Made by a program: the position numbers and the translations under genes. The notes below the pieces were generated by a model. That model was not told the DNA's origin. It saw only the letters and a list, made by a program, of their open reading frames with translations, and did not search any database. Below are positions 1-5,105 of a stretch of DNA of 5,105 nt, piece by piece. Source of the stretch: Planctomycetales bacterium (GTDB lineage Bacteria > Planctomycetota > Phycisphaerae > SM23-33); assembly GCA_030631085.1 (NCBI GenBank), contig DAOVLV010000183.1, forward strand, positions 1 through 5,105. The letters are read 5' to 3'. How positions within the stretch are numbered: the first letter of the stretch is position 1; the number at the start of each line of letters is the position of its first letter.

Positions 1-264
1 GCACAAAGTGTCTACTGCCAACAAGAGGTTGGCTTTGCAATATGTCGAGGAGTAAAAATTGTCCCGGTGAAATTTAATGAAGACCCAGTGGGGTTTATCG
101 GGCGATATCAAGCCCTTTTGCGTGGTAGCAAAGATGCTGAAACAGTAGCATCCGAAATAGTCGATTTGCTAAAACAGGACGAAAACACCCAGGATTTGTA
201 TCAAATAATAGATTCCTCGGTTGTCAGCCAGAAAGAAGAGGCTTCTGATGATATTCCATTTTAA
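1..264 (+). CDS. TIR-domain protein, C-terminal fragment (5' end outside window)
   Basis: The reading frame is open from base 1, so this is the last 87 codons of a longer gene. A GTG at 67 could be mistaken for a start, but the TIR homology continues upstream of it. The fragment begins with SVYCQQEVGFAI, then RGVKIVPVKF, then DPVGFIGRYQALL. This is the usual second half of a bacterial TIR domain: the Cys-x-x-Glu helix with the putative NADase glutamate (codon 9, bases 25-27), a beta strand with I-V-P-V, and the D-P-x-G-F-I-G-x-Y-Q-A-L segment. By family knowledge, bacterial TIR proteins hydrolyse NAD or make cyclic ADP-ribose signals, often in antiphage defence such as Thoeris. After the domain, an acidic and polar tail of about 30 residues ends in S-D-D-I-P-F, identical at its tip to the SSB C-terminal peptide. 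Partner genes, if any, lie outside the window. Confidence 0.8.
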   Translation, partial: AQSVYCQQEVGFAICRGVKIVPVKFNEDPVGFIGRYQALLRGSKDAETVASEIVDLLKQDENTQDLYQIIDSSVVSQKEEASDDIPF

Positions 265-371
265 GAAACTTTGTCAGACTTCAATTACGTTGCTTTCGCA
301 AAGATGTTTATCGTGCAGTCCCAAAATGGGCAGGCTGGTCTGGAACCGCATCAGCCGGGCGAATAGTGTTT

Positions 372-377
372 GAGGTG
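372..377 (+). promoter_or_regulatory. Shine-Dalgarno for the Bro-N gene
   Basis: GAGGTG ends five bases before the ATG at 383. It fits a standard ribosome-binding site and supports that start codon. The 118-base gap after the TIR gene shows no convincing promoter, so whether the two genes share a transcript cannot be decided. Confidence 0.6.
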
Positions 378-382
378 AAATA

Positions 383-1222
383 ATGGCTGAGCAAATGGAA
401 ACAAAAATAGCCGTGTTTAAGGGCAAAAAGATTCGACGATCTATTCAGGATAATGAATGGTGTTTTTCCGTAGTTGATATAATTGCCGCCCTGACAGACA
501 GTAACAAGCCGCGCGACTACTGGTACAGGATGAAAAAGCGGGAACAACAATCCTCCGGCGTTGACTTGTCGACATTTTGTCGACAACTGAAATTACCCTC
601 ATCCGATGGGAAAATGTATAAAACAGACGTTGTAAATACAGAAAATGCTTTCCGTATCATCCAATCCATCCCCAGCCCCAAAGCAGAGCCTTTTAAACGA
701 TGGCTGGCCAAGGTCGGCTATGAACGCATTCAGGAAATAGAAGACCCTGAACTGGCTACCAAGCGCAGCCGGGCGATATATAAGGCCAAGGGCTATCCCG
801 ACGACTGGATCGAAAAGCGAATGCGTTCTATCGCCATTCGTGAGGAATTGACGGACGAATGGAAAGACCGTGCTGTTTCCGAGCAAAGGGACTATGCAAT
901 CCTTACCGCAGAAATATCCAAGGCCGCTTTCGGTGTAACACCTTCAGAATACAAGAAACTCAAAGGCCTCAAACGCCAGAACCTGCGCGACCATATGAAC
1001 GACCTTGAGTTGATTTTTTCAATGTTGGGAGAAGCCGCCACTACCGAGATAACCCGTACCCGTGATGCTCAGGGATTTGATGAAAATAAGCAGGCCGCAG
1101 TAGAGGGTGGCTCGGTCGCGGGAACTGCCAGAAAAGAACTGGAAGCAAAGTCAGGCAGAAAAGTGGTCTCCAAAGAAAATTATTTGCCGGGGGAAACGGT
1201 AAAGAAACTGCCAAAAAAATAA
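383..1222 (+). CDS. Bro-N domain protein, DinD-like / phage antirepressor family
   Basis: The protein has 279 residues and looks complete. Residues about 7-110 match the Bro-N domain found in phage antirepressors and baculovirus BRO proteins: an opening I-A-V-F-x-G-K-K-I-R-R, W-C-F-S-V-V-D-I-I-A-A-L-T, the R-D-Y-W-Y-R segment, then T-F-C-R-Q-L-K-L. Residues about 177-262 resemble the C-terminal region of E. coli DinD: N-L-R-D-H-M-N-D-L-E-L (from residue 200), E-I-T-R, D-A-Q-G-F-D-E-N-K-Q-A-A, then E-G-G-S-V-A-G and V-V-S-K-E-N. Bro-N is thought to bind DNA, and DinD is an SOS-induced protein reported to interfere with RecA filaments. Which of these applies here is inference. No LexA-type box was seen upstream. 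The tail after residue 262 is lysine-rich. Genes of this family are common in mobile and accessory DNA, which fits the TIR neighbour. The family assignment is firm; the function is not. Confidence 0.88.
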   Translation: MAEQMETKIAVFKGKKIRRSIQDNEWCFSVVDIIAALTDSNKPRDYWYRMKKREQQSSGVDLSTFCRQLKLPSSDGKMYKTDVVNTENAFRIIQSIPSPKAEPFKRWLAKVGYERIQEIEDPELATKRSRAIYKAKGYPDDWIEKRMRSIAIREELTDEWKDRAVSEQRDYAILTAEISKAAFGVTPSEYKKLKGLKRQNLRDHMNDLELIFSMLGEAATTEITRTRDAQGFDENKQAAVEGGSVAGTARKELEAKSGRKVVSKENYLPGETVKKLPKK

Positions 1223-1302
1223 AACAGCCCAAGCCACATGGCACGGGGCGTTCTTAACAAAGAAATGATGGTAAGGCATGAACAATGGCAAGAGGCCCGA
1301 CT

Positions 1303-1337
1303 GCCCCAAAACTGACCCACTTTGCCTTTTTTGGGGC
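1303..1337. repeat. 9-bp inverted repeat around an IS21-end-like motif
   Basis: GCCCCAAAA (1303-1311) is the exact reverse complement of TTTTGGGGC (1329-1337), with a 17-base loop. The minus strand of the left arm and loop reads AAAGTGGGTCAGTTTTGGGG. From memory this resembles the AAGTGGGTCAGTTTT repeats at the ends of some IS21-family elements. No istA or istB gene is present, so at most this is a solo end or remnant. The structure could also act as a terminator for the upstream Bro-N gene, although it lies 80 bases past the stop and no U-run follows the stem. Confidence 0.4.
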
Positions 1338-1400
1338 CTTTTGGAGAAGAAACGAAAAAGATTGAGTTTCTAACTCGACCTGTTTCAGCAGGTTACAAAA

Positions 1401-1430
1401 AGCGGGCGAGCGGATTCGAGCCGCCGACAA
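1401..1430 (-). other. tRNA 3'-half-like sequence (T-arm plus acceptor strand), not a complete tRNA
   Basis: On the minus strand, 1425-1409 folds as a T-arm: stem GGCGG, 7-base loop CTCGAAT, stem CCGCT, with one G-T wobble. Seven bases of acceptor strand, CGCCCGC (1408-1402), and a discriminator-like T follow. Only the first loop base departs from the usual TTCGAAT. The matching 5' acceptor GCGGGCG, D-arm and anticodon arm are absent; a perfect inverted repeat stands in their place. It therefore cannot be a working tRNA by standard rules. It could be a remnant left by integration into a tRNA gene, a tRNA-derived mobile sequence, or a conserved small structured element. Confidence 0.4.
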
Positions 1431-1463
1431 CGCAGGCTGGTCCTCCCTCCGGCCCAGCCTGCG
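1431..1463. repeat. Perfect 10-bp inverted repeat, GC-rich hairpin
   Basis: CGCAGGCTGG (1431-1440) and CCAGCCTGCG (1454-1463) are perfect reverse complements around a 13-base, pyrimidine-rich (plus-strand) loop. The structure directly abuts the tRNA-like sequence and lies eight bases below the stop of the minus-strand coding remnant. Read on the minus strand, it could serve as a transcription-ending hairpin for that remnant, although no T-run follows immediately. It may instead be part of one composite structured element with the T-arm-like sequence. Confidence 0.6.
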
Positions 1464-1471
1464 AATAAACA

Positions 1472-1879
1472 TCAACCGATTCTCGCATCAGCCTCTTGGA
1501 GTATTCCAATAATCTCGTGAAAGGGAACCCCCTGAGTCCAGTCAATGCCAATCTCGAAGAGCAGTTCAGGGATACTACACTTCGTGAATGTCGAATTGCG
1601 GATATTGCCCGATAGGATTGGCCAGAGAAGGGAGAGGAGTTGTTCTGGGCCGTCATTGTCCAGCAACTGTCGAGCATATCCACGTACCTGATGCTTAGGG
1701 GTGCACAACTCGCTATGTTCCTGCAGAAATTTACGTTCATCAATCTTATCGCGGTTCTACATCCGGGCTATTTCCCGATCCCTGTCTGATATTTCCTCCA
1801 GTGTAACGTGCACACCGGGAAAGTAGTCCGGATAGTTTTCATTTCGATTCCTTCGTGGCTTGAAAATTGGTAGTGTAAT
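1472..1879 (-). pseudogene. Broken small gene of unknown family, interrupted by an amber codon
   Basis: One minus-strand frame gives protein-like sequence on both sides of a TAG at 1759-1757. Upstream, it reads N-Y-P-D-Y-F-P-G-V-H-V-T-L-E-E-I-S-D-R-D-R-E-I-A-R-M. Downstream, it reads N-R-D-K-I-D-E-R-K-F-L-Q-E-H and continues to E-I-I-G-I-L-Q-E-A-D-A-R-I-G before the stop at 1472. A well-placed Shine-Dalgarno (GAAGGA, 1854-1849) and ATG (1842) sit in the neighbouring frame, opening M-K-T-I-R-T-T-F. That frame stops after 24 codons, so the original gene may carry a frameshift as well as the amber codon. The intact form would be about 120 residues. The family is not recognised. The 5' boundary given is only where the frame becomes protein-like. 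The part after the amber codon could still be made from a TTG at 1708. Confidence 0.4.
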
Positions 1880-1942
1880 AGCATTATTGTCTAGGCATGC
1901 TGATTTCCTGACATAAGGCAGATTGAGAAAATTAATACCACC

Positions 1943-3352
1943 TTGCAACCCATGCGAGAAACATCGTCGAAGTCGGTGCCGGAAGCGCCCGCCAAGCCGG
2001 GCAGGACCTACCTTATCCTGCTGGTAATCTACTTTGGGGTTGTCGTGTATGGCAGCCTGGTGCCTCTGGAATTTCAGCACGTCCCGTTCGAACAGGCAAT
2101 CAGGAAGTTTGGCGAGATTCCCCATCTTCACATCAGCATTCAGTCGCGATCCGACCTGGTGGCCAATTTCCTGCTGTTTATCCCGCTTACATTCCTGGCG
2201 ATGGGTGCTCTGACGCGGGAGAACCGTCGTCGGGCAAGGCCTCTGATCGCTCTGGCAACAGTCACAGTCGCCGCCGGGCTCAGTGCAACCATTGAGTTCA
2301 CACAGACATACTTCCCCGGACGGACGGTTTCACAAAATGACATACTCGCAGAGACCGTCGGTGGGCTTACTGGAATCGTGCTCTGGTTCTGCTTCGGCGG
2401 GCGGATAACACGGTGGGCAAGAAACCTCCGGGCAGGGCAGGCGAGGAAGCGAGCAGCCGTTAATATCCTCGGCGGTTATGCCGTCTTTCTGATCCTGTAT
2501 CAGATATTTCCTTTTGACCTGACAATCAGTCCGGCCGAGGTGTACCACAAGTGGAAGGCTTCCAAGGTCAACATTTTTCCTTTTCGCGATCCGGGCGGTG
2601 TGGCTGCGTACACTATTTTGTCAAAGATTGCCGTAATGATTCCAATAGGCTACCTGCTGATGTTGTTGCAGCGCCGACGGAAACACTTGATACGCCGAGT
2701 CGTTGCTCAAGCCTGCCTCTTCGCGGTCCTGATCGAAGCGGCCCAGTTGTTCGTCGTCTCCCGCTACAGTAGTTCCACGGACGTGGTGTTCGGGACGGTT
2801 GGGGGGTTGTTGGGGGTCGGCGCGGCAGTGCTGTTCGGACCGGTGGCGCGGTGGCCGATCCTGAAGACGACTTTTTGGAGACGCTGCTGCCTGTGGATTA
2901 AGTTGTCCGCGACGACGGCATGGATCGGCGTGCTGGTACGGGAGAAGTGGTATCCGTTCGATTTTGCCACGCCACGGGGAGGATTATCGACGGGTGCAAG
3001 GGAATTGCTGACCGTGCCCTTTGCCCGCCAATATCTTATGCCGGAGTTCCTGGCGGCGGGACAGGTGGTCCGAGAGTTCACAACCTTCTTCATCCTGGGA
3101 ATGTTTTTAAAGAGCCTTATGGCCCCGACAGGCAGGGCGGGCAGAATCGGTTGCGCCTTGCTGGTCGCAGGTCTGGCCGTCGCTTTTGAATTCGTCCAGG
3201 TGTTCCTTCCATCGCGGACAGCCGACCTGACAGCCATGGCAATCAGCGGAACAGGCGGAGTGATGGGCGTGTGGCTGTTTGAGGGGTTTGTGAACGTGTT
3301 TCTGAAGGCGGAACATGGCGGCATGGACAAGACGCATAGCGGAGAACAGTGA
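1943..3352 (+). CDS. VanZ-like membrane protein with three tandem VanZ modules
   Basis: The track start is TTG at 1943; ATG at 1952 is more likely, giving 466 residues. Neither has a clear Shine-Dalgarno. Residues below count from 1952. The protein is a multi-pass inner-membrane protein made of three repeats of about 150 residues. Each repeat opens with a Y-x(2-4)-P-(L/F)-(E/D) segment (33, 183, 334) and has a membrane helix after an N, K or E residue (72, 225, 375). Each ends with E-x-x-Q-x(5)-R and a G-G motif. Module 1 has E115, Q118, R124, D130 and G137. Module 2 has E262, Q265, R271, D277 and G284. Module 3 has E413, Q416, R422 and G435, but Ala at the D position. VanZ is named for a teicoplanin-resistance protein, yet most homologues sit in envelope or exopolysaccharide loci and have no proven activity. 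A single module is the usual size. The stop overlaps the next start. Confidence 0.85.
   Translation: MQPMRETSSKSVPEAPAKPGRTYLILLVIYFGVVVYGSLVPLEFQHVPFEQAIRKFGEIPHLHISIQSRSDLVANFLLFIPLTFLAMGALTRENRRRARPLIALATVTVAAGLSATIEFTQTYFPGRTVSQNDILAETVGGLTGIVLWFCFGGRITRWARNLRAGQARKRAAVNILGGYAVFLILYQIFPFDLTISPAEVYHKWKASKVNIFPFRDPGGVAAYTILSKIAVMIPIGYLLMLLQRRRKHLIRRVVAQACLFAVLIEAAQLFVVSRYSSSTDVVFGTVGGLLGVGAAVLFGPVARWPILKTTFWRRCCLWIKLSATTAWIGVLVREKWYPFDFATPRGGLSTGARELLTVPFARQYLMPEFLAAGQVVREFTTFFILGMFLKSLMAPTGRAGRIGCALLVAGLAVAFEFVQVFLPSRTADLTAMAISGTGGVMGVWLFEGFVNVFLKAEHGGMDKTHSGEQ
3341..3344 (+). promoter_or_regulatory. Shine-Dalgarno inside the VanZ gene, deciding the downstream start
   Basis: GGAG sits seven bases before the ATG at 3352, an ideal distance, and only four before the GTG at 3349. 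This favours ATG 3352, which overlaps the VanZ stop as TGATG and implies translational coupling. Confidence 0.65.
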
Positions 3353-4524
3353 TGCGGCGGATACGGACACTTGGGGCTGCTTTTCTGGTCGCGTTGTTAT
3401 GGATCGCAACGGCCTGGCCGACTGTCGCTCCTCCGAAGGCAACCCCGGCGACTGCGACGACACAGAAAAAAAACCTCGGCGCCGAAGCCAGGCAACTCGC
3501 CAAAAAATGGTCCGATCACCTGGGGACCGGATACATCACGCGAATTGACTCGCGCCGCCACCTCGTCTATGTCTCGGCTGTGGACAAAAAGGCATTGACG
3601 CGTGTAACGCGACTGCTCGGCGCGTACCACGATATGCAACGCAAAACGCTGCTGCCCGAACCACTGCGATGGAACGTTACAATCGTCCTGCCAACGCTGA
3701 AGGACTACCGCAAACTGGTTCCCAATATCAAGGCGTATGGTGTCTATAGCCCGAAAAAACGCACGCTTGTCAGCATCAGTTTCAGCAACGTGTTGGTCCA
3801 CGAGTTCACGCACGCCCTCCACCACAACGACCAGGTCGCCGCGAACCAGAAGCATCCCATCTGGATCGTCGAAGGCCTGGCAACTTTGTTCCAGAGCGCA
3901 GGTTTCAATCCGAAAAAAGGCGAGTGGAAAATTCCAATCGATACCGGACTCAAGGTAATGCAGAAGGCGTTGAAGGAAAAGAAAGCCCATTCATTGCACA
4001 AACTGTGCTCGATGAAACCAAAGGCGTTCATGCAGGATGCGGAGTTATGCTATCGGCAGGTGCGATACGTGATGTTGTATCTCCACCGGCAGGGAAAGTT
4101 GCAGCAGTTTTACAAAGCCTACAAGGCTGGTTATGCGTCCGACCAGACTGGAGTCAAGGCCCTGGAAGAGACGCTCGGTAACCCGCTGAAGAAGATAGAG
4201 GCCGACTGGAAGAAATGGTTGCTGGCCCAGAAGCCACCGTGGCGTCCTGCCCATAAGTATCGGGCACACCTCGGCGTACGGATGAAGCAGATACCCGCGG
4301 GAGTGAAGATTGTCGGCTTTGTCCGCAATTCTTCTGCCAAGCGGGCCGGGCTGCTGAAGGTCGGCGACATTATTATCTCGCTCGCCGGCCAGACCGTGCA
4401 GGCGCCCAATGCGCTGACCGCGGCTGTTCGGTCCTGCAAGCCCGGACAAATCATCGAGATAGAAGTTATCCGGAAGGGACGTACCACCGTCATCAAACAC
4501 CTGCTCGGATTGACGCCAAAATAA
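3352..4524 (+). CDS. Secreted gluzincin-type metallopeptidase with C-terminal PDZ domain
   Basis: From ATG 3352 the protein has 390 residues; GTG 3349 is an alternative start adding one codon. The N-terminus, M-R-R-I-R followed by a hydrophobic stretch to about residue 22 and a Pro/Thr/Ala-rich linker, is a signal peptide or membrane anchor. Residues about 90-270 resemble the peptidase MA-like family. The zinc motif is H150-E-F-T-H154, followed 20 residues later by E174 in W-I-V-E-G-L-A, the expected third ligand of gluzincins. All catalytic residues are present, so it is probably active outside the cytoplasmic membrane. A Tyr-rich helical segment with two Cys follows. Residues about 304-387 form a PDZ domain: L-G-V-R, S-S-A-K-R-A-G-L, K-V-G-D-I-I-I-S-L-A-G, consistent with recognition of substrate C-termini. 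Coupling to the VanZ gene suggests a joint envelope role; the substrate is unknown. Confidence 0.82.
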   Translation: MRRIRTLGAAFLVALLWIATAWPTVAPPKATPATATTQKKNLGAEARQLAKKWSDHLGTGYITRIDSRRHLVYVSAVDKKALTRVTRLLGAYHDMQRKTLLPEPLRWNVTIVLPTLKDYRKLVPNIKAYGVYSPKKRTLVSISFSNVLVHEFTHALHHNDQVAANQKHPIWIVEGLATLFQSAGFNPKKGEWKIPIDTGLKVMQKALKEKKAHSLHKLCSMKPKAFMQDAELCYRQVRYVMLYLHRQGKLQQFYKAYKAGYASDQTGVKALEETLGNPLKKIEADWKKWLLAQKPPWRPAHKYRAHLGVRMKQIPAGVKIVGFVRNSSAKRAGLLKVGDIIISLAGQTVQAPNALTAAVRSCKPGQIIEIEVIRKGRTTVIKHLLGLTPK

Positions 4525-4536
4525 TCGGCAGGGCGG

Positions 4537-5105
4537 TCATGACTGTTTGGGGAATCCGTAGGAATACGTTTGTTTTGCGCCGGCTGTCAAAGTGTGCATG
4601 GATTGGCTGACGCCAAGGAATTTGAAATCCCTCATCAGCCGTTGTAGTTTCTGCTCCGTTCGTTCGAGATTGACCCGATGACGCCAGCGGGCAAGCCGGT
4701 TCATGGGTAGTGTCGGCTGGTCGGGATCGAGTTCCCACGGGTGGAGATAGATCATGCCGACATGTTTGCGTTTTTCCGCTTTTTTCAGGGCTTTGGCTAC
4801 AAACCAAACGGGCAGAAGGCGAAGATACCCTCCGCCGCCGACAGGCCAATTCGTACCCATAGCGCGCAGGGTCAAAGGCGGAATCTCCAGGATTTCTCCC
4901 CCTCCCGGACCGACCGCGCGATGAACGAATCGCGGCGCGTCGGGGACACCGTAACGATCGTGACGGATGGGGAAGACCGACGAATCATATTTATAACCCG
5001 CTTCGGCGAGCACATCTATCGCCCAGGCGGTCTTGTGCGTTATGGAAAACGTTGGGGCGCGGAATCCAACGACTGGATTACCGGAGATGTCCTCCAGCAA
5101 CCTGC
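4537..5105 (-). CDS. Polysaccharide deacetylase, XrtA/PEP-CTERM-associated type, C-terminal part
   Basis: The frame runs off the right edge, so the 5' part is missing; an internal TTG at 5100 is not the start. The visible 188 residues begin L-L-E-D-I-S-G-N-P-V-V-G-F-R-A-P-T-F-S-I. G-F-R-A-P (near 5067-5053) is a conserved NodB-fold motif. W-A-I-D-V-L-A-E-A-G-Y-K-Y-D-S-S-V-F-P-I then follows, and G-G-G-Y-L-R-L-L-P comes later. The closing active-site motif H-P-W-E (4743-4732) is followed by L-D-P-D-Q-P, W-R-H-R-V-N-L-E-R-T-E and L-M-R-D-F-K-F. This pattern, with the DUF3473-like tail, matches deacetylases found beside exosortase XrtA and exopolysaccharide genes. The likely reaction is removal of N-acetyl groups from an exported polysaccharide using a metal centre. 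The first metal-binding motif (D-D or D-V-E) lies outside the window. It converges on the protease gene with 12 bases between stops. Confidence 0.88.
   Translation of the reverse strand, partial: RLLEDISGNPVVGFRAPTFSITHKTAWAIDVLAEAGYKYDSSVFPIRHDRYGVPDAPRFVHRAVGPGGGEILEIPPLTLRAMGTNWPVGGGGYLRLLPVWFVAKALKKAEKRKHVGMIYLHPWELDPDQPTLPMNRLARWRHRVNLERTEQKLQRLMRDFKFLGVSQSMHTLTAGAKQTYSYGFPKQS

Noticed and set aside
265..366. Short open frames between the TIR and Bro-N genes, including one ending W-A-G-W-S-G-T-A-S-A-G-R-I-V-F-E-V-K just before the Bro-N start
   Set aside because: Each is about 40 codons or fewer, has no supported start and matches no family I recognise. It may be a remnant, but the evidence is too thin.
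566..586. Two TTGTCGACA copies 11 bases apart, like a tandem operator
   Set aside because: They encode the conserved Bro-N segment L-S-T-F-C-R-Q-L, so codon constraint explains them.
1378..1393. Small hairpin ACCTG-TTTCAG-CAGGT
   Set aside because: Five base pairs only and no T-run; too weak to call.
1887..1917. TTGTCT and CATAAG as a promoter for the VanZ gene
   Set aside because: The boxes are weak and the 19-base spacer is long; not distinguishable from chance.
2792..2820. G-rich run suggestive of a G-quadruplex
   Set aside because: Only three runs of three or more G are separable, and the run encodes the G-T-V-G-G-L-L-G-V-G segment of VanZ module 2.
2764..3330. Long minus-strand open frame of 188 codons
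   Set aside because: It is antisense to the conserved VanZ modules, and the product looks like a GC-rich shadow.
3466..3473. Run of eight A as a slippage site in the protease gene
   Set aside because: It encodes Lys-Lys-Asn in the linker after the signal peptide; no recoding signals or useful alternative frame product were seen.
3397..3990. Long minus-strand open frame of 197 codons
   Set aside because: It is antisense to the protease, including the HExxH region; the plus-strand protein has clear family motifs.

Overview
The window looks like a bacterial chromosomal segment with two different halves. Positions 1 to about 1940 are visibly AT-richer, with loosely packed accessory genes and debris. 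Positions about 1950 to 5105 are GC-richer, tightly packed and well conserved. Three tandem VanZ modules, a secreted gluzincin-PDZ protein and an XrtA-type polysaccharide deacetylase suggest a Gram-negative surface-polysaccharide lineage, perhaps Planctomycetota. That taxonomic guess is weak.

Left half. (1) The C-terminal part of a TIR-domain protein runs in from the left edge. It keeps the putative catalytic Glu region and ends in DDIPF, the sequence of the C-terminal tip of bacterial SSB. (2) A complete Bro-N / DinD-like protein follows (383-1222) with a good Shine-Dalgarno. (3) About 720 bases without an intact gene come next. They hold an imperfect stem-loop containing a motif like those at IS21-family ends, a tRNA 3'-half-like sequence on the minus strand, a perfect 10-bp inverted repeat, and a minus-strand coding remnant broken by an amber codon. 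This reads as a mobile or defence-associated zone with degraded insertions.

Right half. A VanZ-like membrane protein with three tandem modules (1943/1952-3352) is translationally coupled through TGATG to a secreted zinc-metallopeptidase-like protein with a C-terminal PDZ domain (3352-4524). Convergent to them, 12 bases away, is the C-terminal part of a polysaccharide deacetylase of the XrtA/PEP-CTERM-associated type (4537 to the right edge). The right half may therefore border an exopolysaccharide or exosortase locus. A direct functional link between the two strands is inference only.

The observations most worth following are the SSB-tip-like tail on the TIR protein, the triple VanZ architecture, and the tRNA-like and inverted-repeat debris between the two halves.
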